64,000 nt of DNA from Bacteroidota bacterium. GTDB taxonomy: Bacteria > Bacteroidota > Bacteroidia > Chitinophagales > Chitinophagaceae. The DNA is taken from assembly GCA_947451115.1 (NCBI GenBank), contig CANFXV010000004.1, forward strand, positions 29,271 to 93,270, given 5' to 3'. Position 1 is the stretch's first letter. Every line of letters starts with the position of its first letter. This document shows positions 26,037 to 35,232 of the stretch, piece by piece. The notes below the pieces were generated by a model. The model saw only the letters and a program-made list of their open reading frames with translations. It was not told the DNA's origin and ran no database searches. A program made the position numbers and the translations under genes.

Positions 26037-26798
26037 TTAAGAAAGTGCGTTGATGATCGCAGTAAATTCAGTAGTTACTAAAGAGGCACCCCCTACTAAT
26101 CCTCCATCCACATCTGTTTGAGAGAATATTTCTTTTGCATTAGCAGCTTTTACACTTCCACCATACAATATAGAAATTTCATTCGCTACTGCTTCGCCAT
26201 ATTTTGCAGCAAAACAGGTTCTAATGTAGGCATGAATTTCTTGTGCTTGTTCACTGCTTGCTGTTTTACCAGTACCAATGGCCCAAATAGGTTCATAGGC
26301 AATCACTACTTTTACGATAGCTTCTGCAGATAAATGAAACAAAGAATTTTTTAATTGCGCTTCTACAAATGCATTTTGAGTTGCAGCTTCTCTAATAGAT
26401 AAAGGTTCTCCGCAACAAAATATAGGGGTACTGCCAATAGCTAAAATTGCATTTACTTTTTCTGCTAATAAAGCGTCTGACTCAGCAAAATATTCACGAC
26501 GCTCAGAATGTCCTACTATAATATGCTTCACGCCTATTGATTGCAACATGGAAGCTGAAACTTCACCCGTATAAGCACCAGCTTCTTTTTGGTGACAATT
26601 TTGAGCAGCTACATAAAAATTGGTATGATTGGCAAGCTTTGCTAAAGCTAATGGAATATATATGGCAGGCACTGCAAAAATAGCTTCTTGATGCGCCTCT
26701 AAATTAGGGGCACTAGCTACTAATTCGTTTAATAAGGTCTCTGCTTGAGCAAGAGATAAGTTCATTTTCCAGTTGGCTGCGGCTATTTGTTTTCTCAT
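26037..26798 (-). CDS. tpiA: Triose-phosphate isomerase
   Basis: A 253-residue TIM barrel interconverting dihydroxyacetone phosphate and glyceraldehyde 3-phosphate. Catalytic residues are present: Asn9-Trp-Lys11, His97 in VGHSERRE, Glu169 in AYEPIWAIGTG, and the phosphate loop YGGSVK. In some Bacteroidota tpiA sits with the DUF1599/BT_3928 genes; here those lie about 14 kb away. It precedes lepA. Confidence 0.97.
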   Translation of the reverse strand: MRKQIAAANWKMNLSLAQAETLLNELVASAPNLEAHQEAIFAVPAIYIPLALAKLANHTNFYVAAQNCHQKEAGAYTGEVSASMLQSIGVKHIIVGHSERREYFAESDALLAEKVNAILAIGSTPIFCCGEPLSIREAATQNAFVEAQLKNSLFHLSAEAIVKVVIAYEPIWAIGTGKTASSEQAQEIHAYIRTCFAAKYGEAVANEISILYGGSVKAANAKEIFSQTDVDGGLVGGASLVTTEFTAIINALS

Positions 26799-26898
26799 AA
26801 AATGGTCAAAATGGATTAAATAATGGCTATTGATTTAGCGCTGCGAAGGTAATCAAATTTTGGGGCCAAAATCTGCAATTTTGCTTTCTGTTTAAGCT

Positions 26899-28068
26899 TT
26901 AGTGCTGATGGGTTTCCTTATATAGATGCTTCAAAACCAATTTCTCTGCTTCAGTGACCGTAAATCCTTTCAGTTTTTTCCAATTATTTAAATCACTTAC
27001 TGCTTTTTCATATTGATATCCTGGTAAGGTACCCCAGGTGAAATTGGGTAAATTTTTAGGCAAAAGGCCATTGCCAAAAATATTGGCACTCACCCCAATA
27101 TAGGAACCTGTATTGATACTAGATTGAATAGCAAAACGACTATAATCGCCCATTAACATTCCCATTTTTTGGCCTACTTCCCCCCATTCTTGTTTGAACT
27201 CATTCCACATTTGCACTTTGCCAGCTGTGTTCTTAATATTGCTATTGCAGGTACCTGCACCTATATTGCACCAATGTCCAACGATGCTATCTCCTAGATA
27301 ACCCTCATGTCCTTTATTGGAATATCCCATCAATACAGAATTTTTGATCTCTCCACCTGCCAAACAATAGGGCCCAATCGTGGTGGCACCATAAATACTT
27401 GTATTCATTTTCACTACTCCTTTTTGGCCGAGTACAAAGGGCCCTCGAATAGAAGTTCCTTCCATTACAATCGATTCTTTCCCAATATAAATGGGCCCTT
27501 CACTTGCATTTAAATTAGCACATAAAACAGTAGCCCCAGCTTCGATAAAAATATTTTCTGCATGAACTACTCTATTACTAGGGTCAATTGTTTGAGTGCT
27601 TCTAATGTTTTTTATCCAAGCAATGTCTCTTTCTATCCACCTGGCATGCAAGGAAAGTAGGTGTATTTGGTCTTGAACAAAGCTTACCTCCTTTAAAGTG
27701 ATGGGTGGCAAGCTGGCCAATAAAATTTTTTGAAATGATCGCTCTGTTGTTTTTGTTGCTATCCATTTTCCCGTTTCGCTCATTAATTTTTCACCTTCCT
27801 GGAGCTGATTGATTTTTGAAATAATTTCTTCTGTGGGTAGGCAGGTGATATTAATAAAATAAAGGGATTCATTGTGCTTTAAAAAATCGCTATGCTCAAA
27901 CAATACTTGTAGATAACTGGCGGTATAAACACCAGTGGTATTATTTAGTAATTGTTCCCATCTTTCTTGTAATGTAAATACCCCTACTCTAATACTTGCC
28001 AATGATTGAGTAAGACTAAATGGATAGAAATTACCCCGGTCTGCGATGTCTACTAGGATGTATTGCAT
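26899..28068 (-). CDS. GlmU-like sugar nucleotidyltransferase/acyltransferase, Bacteroidota type
   Basis: A 389-residue two-domain protein counted from the ATG at 28066-28068; a TTG ten codons upstream is unlikely. The N-terminal part starts MQYILVDIADRGNFYPFSLT and resembles a reduced nucleotidyltransferase domain. The C-terminal half, about 180-370, is a left-handed beta-helix with hexapeptide repeats (GPIYIGKESIVMEG, IRGPFVLGQKGVV, and further turns). It matches the alternative GlmU group of Bacteroidota, proposed to make UDP-GlcNAc. Canonical glmU motifs such as LAAGxGTRM are absent, so activity must be tested. Confidence 0.7.
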   Translation of the reverse strand: MQYILVDIADRGNFYPFSLTQSLASIRVGVFTLQERWEQLLNNTTGVYTASYLQVLFEHSDFLKHNESLYFINITCLPTEEIISKINQLQEGEKLMSETGKWIATKTTERSFQKILLASLPPITLKEVSFVQDQIHLLSLHARWIERDIAWIKNIRSTQTIDPSNRVVHAENIFIEAGATVLCANLNASEGPIYIGKESIVMEGTSIRGPFVLGQKGVVKMNTSIYGATTIGPYCLAGGEIKNSVLMGYSNKGHEGYLGDSIVGHWCNIGAGTCNSNIKNTAGKVQMWNEFKQEWGEVGQKMGMLMGDYSRFAIQSSINTGSYIGVSANIFGNGLLPKNLPNFTWGTLPGYQYEKAVSDLNNWKKLKGFTVTEAEKLVLKHLYKETHQH

Positions 28069-28172
28069 TTTGAAGGATTGTATCGTAAAATTAGACAAAG
28101 TTTTATCAAATTATAGAACTTCCTAACGCGTGTTCATTTTATGCTTATTTTTGATATCTAATACTTAACACT

Positions 28173-29804
28173 ATGCAATTTGGAACATTCAACTATCCTA
28201 GTCCAATCAATGAACCTGTATTAAGCTATGCCCCTGGTTCAGCAGAAAAAATAGCCTTAAAAAAAGCCATTGCCGATTTAAAGAGTAAGTCTTTGGATAT
28301 TCCCATGGTCATCCATGGTAAGGAAGTAAGAACTGGTGTAAAACAAGCCATTCATCCACCACATGAAATAAAACATACCCTAGGACATTTTCATATTGGT
28401 ACCAAAAAAGAAGTCAATTTAGCCATTGCATCTGCCTTGAAAGTGAGAACTGCATGGGCCAATATGAATTGGGAAGCAAGGGCCCATATTTTTTTAAAAG
28501 CAGCCGATTTATTGGCGACCAAATATCGTTTTGAAATGAATGCCGCCACCATGCTTGGACAAAGTAAAAATGCTTTCCAAGCAGAAATTGATGCGGCCTG
28601 TGAATTGATTGATTTTTTAAGATTCAATGTACATTTCTTAAGCGAAATTTATCAACAACAACCTATCTCAGGGCCGGGCATTCACAATAGAATGGAATAC
28701 CGCGGACTGGAAGGATTTATTTTGGCCATTACTCCATTTAATTTTACCGCGATTGGTGGAAACTTACCAGCCTCTGCTGCCATGTGTGGCAATGTGGTCG
28801 TTTGGAAACCAGCCAATACACAAATTTATTCCGCACAATTATTTATGCGCATATTGAAAGAAGCAGGTTTGCCAGATGGTGTTATTAATATGGTGTATGT
28901 AGATGGACCAACTGTAGGTGCGGCTTGTTTTACGCATCCTGATTTTGCAGGGGTGCATTTTACAGGAAGTACGGGGGTATTCAATTACATGTGGAAACAA
29001 ATTGGAGAAAATATTTCTAACTACAAATCTTATCCAAGAATTGTTGGAGAGACCGGCGGAAAAGATTTTGTGATGGTGCATGAATCTGCCGATGTGGATA
29101 CCGTGGTTACAGCACTTGCACGTGGTGCTTTTGAATACCAAGGACAAAAATGTTCAGCAGCTTCTCGAGCTTATTTGCCCTCTAATCTTGCCCCTGCCAT
29201 CAAAGAAAAATTGGTAAAGGCCATCAAATCAATGAAGATGGGCACCGTTGAAAACTTTTCTAATTTTGTCAATGCAGTGATTGATGAAAAATCATTTGAC
29301 AATATTGCTACTTACATTGATCGTGCAAAGAAAGATAAAAAAGCAAAAATTTTAGTAGGTGGAAATTACAATAAAAAACAAGGTTATTTTATTGAGCCCA
29401 CTGTGATTGAAACTACCGATCCAAATTACACGACCATGTGTGAAGAAATATTTGGCCCAGTGTTGACCATCTATACCTACCCTGCAGCTGCTTATGAAGC
29501 CACTTTAAAAATATTGGACAGTACTTCCAAATATGCACTTACCGGAGCCATCATTGCACAAGACAGAAAAGCCATTGAATTGGCAACGGTTAAACTAAGA
29601 CATGCCGCTGGTAATTTCTACATCAATGACAAACCAACTGGTGCGGTGGTGGGACAACAACCTTTTGGGGGTGCAAGAGCTTCTGGAACCAATGATAAAG
29701 CGGGCAGTATGCTGAATTTATACAGGTGGTTAAGTGCCAGAACGATTAAGGAAACCTTTAATCCACCTACCGACTATCAATACCCATTTTTAAAAGAAGC
29801 TTAA
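28173..29804 (+). CDS. pruA: L-glutamate gamma-semialdehyde dehydrogenase (1-pyrroline-5-carboxylate dehydrogenase)
   Basis: A 543-residue aldehyde dehydrogenase that oxidises glutamate semialdehyde to glutamate, the second step of proline catabolism. Catalytic Cys327 lies in EYQGQKCSAASR and Glu293 in VGETGGKDFVMVH; ITPFNFTAIGGNLPAS is the NAD-binding region. The length and these motifs match the stand-alone P5C dehydrogenase group rather than the PutA fusion. A TATTTTTG -7-like element is at 28146-28153. No proline dehydrogenase gene is adjacent. Confidence 0.93.
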   Translation: MQFGTFNYPSPINEPVLSYAPGSAEKIALKKAIADLKSKSLDIPMVIHGKEVRTGVKQAIHPPHEIKHTLGHFHIGTKKEVNLAIASALKVRTAWANMNWEARAHIFLKAADLLATKYRFEMNAATMLGQSKNAFQAEIDAACELIDFLRFNVHFLSEIYQQQPISGPGIHNRMEYRGLEGFILAITPFNFTAIGGNLPASAAMCGNVVVWKPANTQIYSAQLFMRILKEAGLPDGVINMVYVDGPTVGAACFTHPDFAGVHFTGSTGVFNYMWKQIGENISNYKSYPRIVGETGGKDFVMVHESADVDTVVTALARGAFEYQGQKCSAASRAYLPSNLAPAIKEKLVKAIKSMKMGTVENFSNFVNAVIDEKSFDNIATYIDRAKKDKKAKILVGGNYNKKQGYFIEPTVIETTDPNYTTMCEEIFGPVLTIYTYPAAAYEATLKILDSTSKYALTGAIIAQDRKAIELATVKLRHAAGNFYINDKPTGAVVGQQPFGGARASGTNDKAGSMLNLYRWLSARTIKETFNPPTDYQYPFLKEA

Positions 29805-29815
29805 AGGACTGTTTT

Positions 29816-29849
29816 TTGCTCTATTTTATGAGAGAAATCAGTATATTTG
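29816..29849 (+). promoter_or_regulatory. Predicted promoter of pdhA
   Basis: TTG at 29816-29818 and a perfect TAnnTTTG (TATATTTG) at 29842-29849, 23 bases apart. The GTG start codon follows 21 bases later. Confidence 0.5.
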
Positions 29850-29869
29850 CTGCTCAAAATTAAAGGACT

Positions 29870-30865
29870 GTGGCCCAAAAATTTTCAAAAGAAACCTACC
29901 TGTATTGGTACGAACTGATGCAGTTAATCCGCCAATTTGAATTAAAATCGGAGGAAATGTATAAAATGGCGGGTAAAATCCGTGGATTTTACCATGCATA
30001 TGTAGGCCAGGAAGCCATTGCTGCAGGATGTATGACAGCCACCAACCAAGAAGACCCTTTTATTACCGGCTACCGTGACCACGGTTTAGCCTTGGCCAAA
30101 GGAGTAAGTCCAAATGCTGGTATGGCTGAATTGTACGGAAAAGCAACGGGTGTCTCTAAAGGTAAAGGGGGCAGCATGCACTTTTTTAGCAAGGAGCATT
30201 ATTTTTATGGTGGTCATGGCATTGTGGGGGCACAAATTGGAACAGGTGCTGGATTGGCTTTTGCAGAACAATACCGTGGTTCAAAAAATGTAGTGGTTTG
30301 TTTTTTTGGAGATGGTGCTGCAAGACAAGGCATGCTACATGAAGTATTTAATTTAGCCATGCTTTGGAAATTGCCAGTCATTTTTGTTTGTGAAAACAAC
30401 AACTATGCCATGGGAACCTCAGTAGAAAGAACAAGTAATGTCATAGATATTTATAAATTGGCTGATGGTTATGAAATGCCAGCTGATAAATTAGATGGGA
30501 TGTCTCCAGAAGCGGTGCATGAAGGAATTGCGAGAGCTGCTAAAAGAGCACGTGAAGGAGATGGACCTACTTTAATTGAAATGAAAACTTATAGATACAA
30601 AGGACACTCTGTATCAGATCCACAAAAATATCGTTCTAAGGACGAAGTAGAAGAATACAAAGACCAAGACCCTATCACAAAAGTGTCTAAAACCATTATA
30701 GAAAACAATTATGCAACTGCTGCAGAATTAAAAGCCATTGATGATAAAATTGCTGTAATTGTTGATGCCTCCGTAAAATTTGCAGAAGAAAGTCCTTGGC
30801 CAGATGACAGTGAGTTATTAAAAGATGTTTACATTGATTCATCTTATCCATTTATTGTAGATTAA
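29870..30865 (+). CDS. pdhA: Pyruvate dehydrogenase E1 component, alpha subunit
   Basis: A 331-residue thiamine-diphosphate enzyme subunit of the pyruvate dehydrogenase complex. The ThDP motif runs from Gly147-Asp-Gly149 (GDGAARQGML) to ENNNYAMG (from Glu175). RYKGHSVSDPQKYRSK is the phosphorylation-loop region of E1 alpha proteins. The start is GTG at 29870, preceded at two bases by AAAGGA; this gives MAQKFSKETYL, matching related proteins. No beta subunit gene is adjacent: the next gene is a TPR protein. An E2-like gene lies 14 kb away. Confidence 0.93.
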   Translation: MAQKFSKETYLYWYELMQLIRQFELKSEEMYKMAGKIRGFYHAYVGQEAIAAGCMTATNQEDPFITGYRDHGLALAKGVSPNAGMAELYGKATGVSKGKGGSMHFFSKEHYFYGGHGIVGAQIGTGAGLAFAEQYRGSKNVVVCFFGDGAARQGMLHEVFNLAMLWKLPVIFVCENNNYAMGTSVERTSNVIDIYKLADGYEMPADKLDGMSPEAVHEGIARAAKRAREGDGPTLIEMKTYRYKGHSVSDPQKYRSKDEVEEYKDQDPITKVSKTIIENNYATAAELKAIDDKIAVIVDASVKFAEESPWPDDSELLKDVYIDSSYPFIVD

Positions 30866-30880
30866 TATTAATATAAAAAC

Positions 30881-31534
30881 ATGAGCGAATTACAACACGA
30901 GCAACATCCATTTTTAGATTTTGTAAAAAAGAACCAAAAAGCACTTACTTATGCCTTAAGCATTGTGGTAATTGTTATTGCTGCTTATTTTGGCTACACC
31001 GAATTGTATCAAAATCCTAGAGAAGCAAAAGCTGCTGATGCGATGTATGCGGCGGAAAGATATTTTGCTGTAGATTCTTCAAATTTAGTTTTAAATGGAG
31101 ATGGATCAAGTAAAGGGGTTTTGTATGTCATCAAACAATTTGGTGGTACAAAGGCAGCCAATTTAGCAAAATATTATGCTGGTATAAGTTATTTCAGATT
31201 GAATGATTTTAATAAATCAATTGACTTTTTAAAAGACTTTTCTACTTCTTCTAAACAAGTTCAAGCCATTGCTTTTGGAACCATTGGAGATGCTTATTCA
31301 GAATTAAAGAATAACGAGGAAGCCGTTAACTATTATAAAAAGGCAGGTGGCCATTTCCCTGAAGATGAAGCTATTTCCTCTGAATATTTATTTAGAGCAG
31401 CTGCCCTATTAGAATCAAATGGCAAAGCGGATGAGGCAATTGCTATTTATAAAGACATCAAATCAAAATATCCTAAATCTGAGAAAGGATTTAGTGCTGA
31501 TAAATACATTAATAGATTGAAGGTTCAGCCCTAA
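30881..31534 (+). CDS. Membrane-anchored tetratricopeptide repeat protein
   Basis: A 217-residue protein with a short N-terminal tail, one membrane helix (about residues 22-40, TYALSIVVIVIAAYFGYTEL) and a soluble region with three or four TPR units, such as AKYYAGISYFRLNDFNKSID and EYLFRAAALLESNGKADEAI. The layout resembles YfgM, a chaperone-linked membrane TPR protein, but identity is not clear. It is 15 bases after pdhA and before a strong terminator, so the two form an operon. The reason for that pairing is unknown. Confidence 0.75.
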   Translation: MSELQHEQHPFLDFVKKNQKALTYALSIVVIVIAAYFGYTELYQNPREAKAADAMYAAERYFAVDSSNLVLNGDGSSKGVLYVIKQFGGTKAANLAKYYAGISYFRLNDFNKSIDFLKDFSTSSKQVQAIAFGTIGDAYSELKNNEEAVNYYKKAGGHFPEDEAISSEYLFRAAALLESNGKADEAIAIYKDIKSKYPKSEKGFSADKYINRLKVQP

Positions 31535-31553
31535 GTTGCTCCTAAAAACTAGT

Positions 31554-31592
31554 AAAAAGGCATTCTCCACCAATTGTGGAGAATGCCTTTTT
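31554..31592 (+). terminator. Terminator of the pdhA-TPR operon
   Basis: AAAAAGGCATTCTCCA pairs perfectly with TGGAGAATGCCTTTTT, a 16-bp stem with a 7-base loop. The symmetry means that it can work on both strands. Confidence 0.92.
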
Positions 31593-31634
31593 AATTTAAG
31601 CTATAAATTAGCGCACAATTCCTATTTTTGATTT

Positions 31635-32354
31635 ATGACCGTTCAGTTATTCGTTCCCTGTTTTATGGATCAGTTGTATCCAACTGCTGCTTACAATACC
31701 ATTAAAGTATTAGAAAAAGCAGGATGCACTGTTAAATACAATGACCAACAAACCTGTTGTGGTCAACCTGCATTTAATGCTGGTTTTTGGAGTGAATCAA
31801 AAGATGTATGCACCAAATTTGTACAAGACTTTTATGGCACTGATTATATTGTGAGTCCAAGTGCAAGTTGCACAGGCTTTGTTCGCAATAATTATGGAAA
31901 ATTATTTGAAAACAATGCTTTTCAAAGTCCGGCAAAAAAGGTAGCCACCCGCATGTTCGAGTTGTCAGAATTTTTGGTGAAAATTTTAAATGTGACAGAT
32001 TTGGGTGCGCAATTTGAGGGCAAGGCTACTTACCATGATAGTTGTTCAGGTTTAAGAGAATGCAATATTAAACAAGAACCTCGCAGCTTACTTGCAGCAG
32101 TCAAAGGATTGGAATTAATTGAAATGAATGAAACAGAAACCTGTTGTGGTTTTGGTGGAAGTTTTGCTGCAAAATTTGATACGATTAGCGTTTCGATGGC
32201 CGATCAAAAAATACAAAATGCCATTCAAACCCAAGCGGAGTATTTAATTAGCACCGATTTAAGTTGTTTGATGCATATCGAAGGTAGATTGAGATTCAAT
32301 GGACAACATTTAAAAATAATGCACTTGGCCGATGTACTAGCCAGTGGTTATTAG
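31635..32354 (+). CDS. LutA/YkgE-like cysteine-rich iron-sulfur protein
   Basis: A 239-residue protein with two cysteine-rich CCG domains. Each has a CCG motif, QTCCGQPAFNAG in the first and ETCCGFGGSFA in the second, along with VPCFMDQLYP, SCTGF and DSCSGLREC. In LutABC, LutA takes part in lactate oxidation; related subunits occur in glycolate and heterodisulfide systems. No lutB or lutC homologue is next to it, so the partner is unknown. A TATTTTTG element ends only 4 bases before the ATG, so a near-leaderless start is possible or the promoter is elsewhere. Confidence 0.85.
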   Translation: MTVQLFVPCFMDQLYPTAAYNTIKVLEKAGCTVKYNDQQTCCGQPAFNAGFWSESKDVCTKFVQDFYGTDYIVSPSASCTGFVRNNYGKLFENNAFQSPAKKVATRMFELSEFLVKILNVTDLGAQFEGKATYHDSCSGLRECNIKQEPRSLLAAVKGLELIEMNETETCCGFGGSFAAKFDTISVSMADQKIQNAIQTQAEYLISTDLSCLMHIEGRLRFNGQHLKIMHLADVLASGY

Positions 32355-32388
32355 TTTTCAATATTCATATTAAATACCACCACCCTTT

Positions 32389-32799
32389 ATGGCTTATTGG
32401 TTAATCAAATCAGAACCTTTTAAATATTCTTGGGATCAATTCAACAAGGATAAAAAAACATTTTGGGATGGCGTAAGAAATTATGGTGCACGCAATAATT
32501 TAAGATCTATGAAAAAAGGAGATCTTGCATTTTGGTACCATAGCAATGAAGGCATGGAGATTGTGGGAATTGCCAAAGTAATTAAAGAAGCCTATCAAGA
32601 TCCTACCACCGAAGAAACTGCATGGTTGGTAGTGGACTTTGCCCCCCACCAAAAATTAAAACATCCAGTTAAATTATCGGATGTTAAAGCCAATACCAAT
32701 CTGTCCAATATGGCACTCGTAAAATTAGGTCGTTTATCAGTTCAACCTGTTACCGAACAAGAATGGAAAGAAGTGATGAAAATGAGCGAGGGTAAATAA
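32389..32799 (+). CDS. EVE domain protein
   Basis: A 136-residue stand-alone EVE domain (PF01878) of the PUA-like superfamily. Typical features are WLIKSEPFKYSWDQF (residues 4-18), WDGVRNYGARNNLR (25-38) and KKGDLAFWYHS (42-52). The fold binds modified bases in DNA or RNA; the human relative binds modified cytosine in DNA. Here it may sense tRNA or DNA modification, but the target is unknown. It follows the LutA-like gene by 34 bases and converges on the SpmA/SpmB-type gene. Confidence 0.88.
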   Translation: MAYWLIKSEPFKYSWDQFNKDKKTFWDGVRNYGARNNLRSMKKGDLAFWYHSNEGMEIVGIAKVIKEAYQDPTTEETAWLVVDFAPHQKLKHPVKLSDVKANTNLSNMALVKLGRLSVQPVTEQEWKEVMKMSEGK

Positions 32800-32800
32800 T

Positions 32801-34033
32801 TTATTTAAAAAACACATAGCCAATAAGTATGGCTATGACAACTCCTATCAAGTCTGCAAATATTCCTGCCCATAAAGCGTATCTAATTTTTTTAATGCCA
32901 ACACTACCAAAGTATAGTGCAATAATATAAAAAGTGGTATCTGCAGAACCTTGAAAGATGGAGGCTAGTTTTCCTACAAAAGAATCAGGCCCTTGGTTTT
33001 GAAAAATGTCCAACATCATTCCTCTTGATCCACTCCCACTCAATGGTTTCATAATGGCTACTGGTAAGGCTCCAATAAAATCGGTATTCATTCCAGTGAT
33101 TTGAATCAAATAAGTAAATCCACTGATGATATAGCCCATGGCACCACTGTCTCTGAATACACGAATGGCGACTAGCATCGCTACTAAATATGGAATGATT
33201 TTTACAATGACCTCAAAGCCATTTTTAGCGCCTTCAATAAATGCATCAAAAACTGAAATCTTTTTATAGGCCCCACCTAAAATAATCCCAACAATAATGA
33301 CCATGAGTAATCCATTGCCTACAACTTTTGAAAAAACTTCTTTATGGGCAGTGGATAAAGCACTCACCCCTATCATTACGCCTACTAATAAAACTACTAA
33401 ACCCAATAACCAACCAATCAATACTTTATCCCATTTTAGTTTTTGATACCAACCTACCATGATAATAGAGGCTAGTGTAGTGCCAATAGTGGCTAAAACA
33501 CAGGGAATAAATATACTGGCAGCATCTTGAGAATTGGCTGCCAATCGATAAGAAATTATGGTCAAAGGAATAATGGTGAGTCCACTGGTATGCAAAACCA
33601 AAAACATGATTTGTGCATTGGTGGCTGTTTCCTTTTCAGGATTCAAAGTTTGTAGGCTTTCCATAGCTTTTAAACCAAATGGTGTAGCTGCATTGTCTAA
33701 GCCTAACATATTGGCGCTAAAATTCATTACCATATGCCCCATGGCTGGATGATTGGCGGGCACCCCAGGGAACAACCTACTTAAGAAAGGATTCATCCAT
33801 TTGGCTAGTTTTTGAATGGCTCCCGCTTTTTCTGCAATATTCATCAATCCTAAAAAGAAGACCATGGTGCCTGCTAAGGGTAATGCGACATCCATCACCG
33901 AGGATTTAGCAGCATCAAATAGACCATCGGCCAAGAGCTTAAAGATGCTGGTATCGCCTAAGATGATCAATTTAAACAGGGCAATTACAAAGGCAATCAC
34001 AAAAAAAGCCATCCAAATTATATTCAAAGCCAT
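32801..34033 (-). CDS. Fused SpmA/SpmB-type membrane protein (nucleoside recognition domains)
   Basis: A 410-residue integral membrane protein with about eight to ten helices and two Gate/nucleoside-recognition domains. The N-terminal half is SpmA-like (PLAGTMVFFLGLMNIAEKAG, PAMGHMVMNFSANMLGLDNAATPFGL), and the C-terminal half SpmB-like (IPYLVAMLVAIRVFRDSGA, MKPLSGSGSRGMMLDIF). In Bacillus these are two spore-maturation proteins; here they form one chain in a non-sporulating lineage. The transported or sensed molecule is unknown. It diverges from ychF. Confidence 0.88.
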   Translation of the reverse strand: MALNIIWMAFFVIAFVIALFKLIILGDTSIFKLLADGLFDAAKSSVMDVALPLAGTMVFFLGLMNIAEKAGAIQKLAKWMNPFLSRLFPGVPANHPAMGHMVMNFSANMLGLDNAATPFGLKAMESLQTLNPEKETATNAQIMFLVLHTSGLTIIPLTIISYRLAANSQDAASIFIPCVLATIGTTLASIIMVGWYQKLKWDKVLIGWLLGLVVLLVGVMIGVSALSTAHKEVFSKVVGNGLLMVIIVGIILGGAYKKISVFDAFIEGAKNGFEVIVKIIPYLVAMLVAIRVFRDSGAMGYIISGFTYLIQITGMNTDFIGALPVAIMKPLSGSGSRGMMLDIFQNQGPDSFVGKLASIFQGSADTTFYIIALYFGSVGIKKIRYALWAGIFADLIGVVIAILIGYVFFK

Positions 34034-34111
34034 ATTCTATTGTTTGTGCTACTAATATAGCCCATTTTGAGATTAGAATTGTATTTTTGCGCTCTTAAAA
34101 CAACACAATTT

Positions 34112-35209
34112 ATGGCTTTACAGGCAGGCATCGTGGGATTACCAAATGTGGGAAAATCAACTTTATTTAATGCGGTAAGTAATAGTGCAAAAGCACAGGC
34201 AAGCAATTATCGTTTTTGTACCATCGAACCCAATGTAGGTTTGGTAGATGTACCCGATCATAGAATGCAACAATTGGCCGATTTAATCATTCCTCAAAGA
34301 ATTGTACCTACCCAATTAGAAATTGTAGACATTGCTGGTTTGGTTAAGGGCGCAAGTAAAGGCGAAGGTTTAGGTAATAAGTTTTTAGCCAACATAAGAG
34401 AAGTGAGTGCCATCATTCATGTAATTAGATGTTTTGAAGATGAAAATGTTTTAAGAGAAGAAGGCATCATTAATCCTATTGGTGACAAAGAAATTATTGA
34501 GACTGAATTACAATTGAAAGATTTAGACAGTGTAGATAAAAAAATTCAACGTTGTGAAAAGATGGCCAAGACCGATCCCAAAGCAAAAGTTGAGTTAGAG
34601 GTTTTAATAAAATGTAAAGCCCATTTAGAACAAGGCAAAAGCATACGTTCTTTGAATTTATCTAAAGAAGATGCTGTTGCCATTGCGGATAGTTTTTTAT
34701 TGACGGAGAAGCCGGTGATGTATGTAGCCAATGTGGATGAAAAATCGATGCATACGGGAAATAAATATTCAGCGCAACTTGCCGCTATGGCTAAGGAAGA
34801 AGGTGCGGAAGTGATCATCATGTGCAATAATATCGAAGCTGAAATTGCAGAACTAGAAGATCCTGCAGACAAAGCATTGTTTATGGAAGAATACCAAATG
34901 AAAGAGCCTGCTTTGAATAGACTGATTCAATCTGCCTATAAATTATTAAACTTAGAAACCTATTTCACTGCTGGGGTTCAAGAAGTACGTGCCTGGACCA
35001 TTGAGAAAGGCTGGAAAGCACCTCAAGCCGCTAGTGTGATACATACCGATTTTGAAAAAGGATTTATTAAGGCAGAAGTTATTGCTTTTGATGATTTTAT
35101 CAAATACAAAAGCGAAGCAGCCTGTAGAGAGAACGGTAAATTAAGAATTGAAGGAAAAGAATACTTGGTGAAAGATGGGGATGTGATGCATTTTAGATTT
35201 AATGTATAG
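34112..35209 (+). CDS. ychF: Redox-regulated ATPase YchF
   Basis: A 365-residue OBG-family P-loop protein. G1 is GLPNVGKST (9-17), G3 is DIAGLVKGASKGEG, and the G4 position reads NVDE rather than NKxD, which explains the family's preference for ATP. The C-terminal TGS domain ends MHFRFNV. I chose the ATG at 34112; an upstream TTG would add 15 residues and overlap the promoter element TATTTTTG at 34082-34089. YchF binds ribosomes and has roles in stress response. Confidence 0.95.
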   Translation: MALQAGIVGLPNVGKSTLFNAVSNSAKAQASNYRFCTIEPNVGLVDVPDHRMQQLADLIIPQRIVPTQLEIVDIAGLVKGASKGEGLGNKFLANIREVSAIIHVIRCFEDENVLREEGIINPIGDKEIIETELQLKDLDSVDKKIQRCEKMAKTDPKAKVELEVLIKCKAHLEQGKSIRSLNLSKEDAVAIADSFLLTEKPVMYVANVDEKSMHTGNKYSAQLAAMAKEEGAEVIIMCNNIEAEIAELEDPADKALFMEEYQMKEPALNRLIQSAYKLLNLETYFTAGVQEVRAWTIEKGWKAPQAASVIHTDFEKGFIKAEVIAFDDFIKYKSEAACRENGKLRIEGKEYLVKDGDVMHFRFNV

Positions 35210-35232
35210 AAAAATCCAATCAAAGTTTTACT

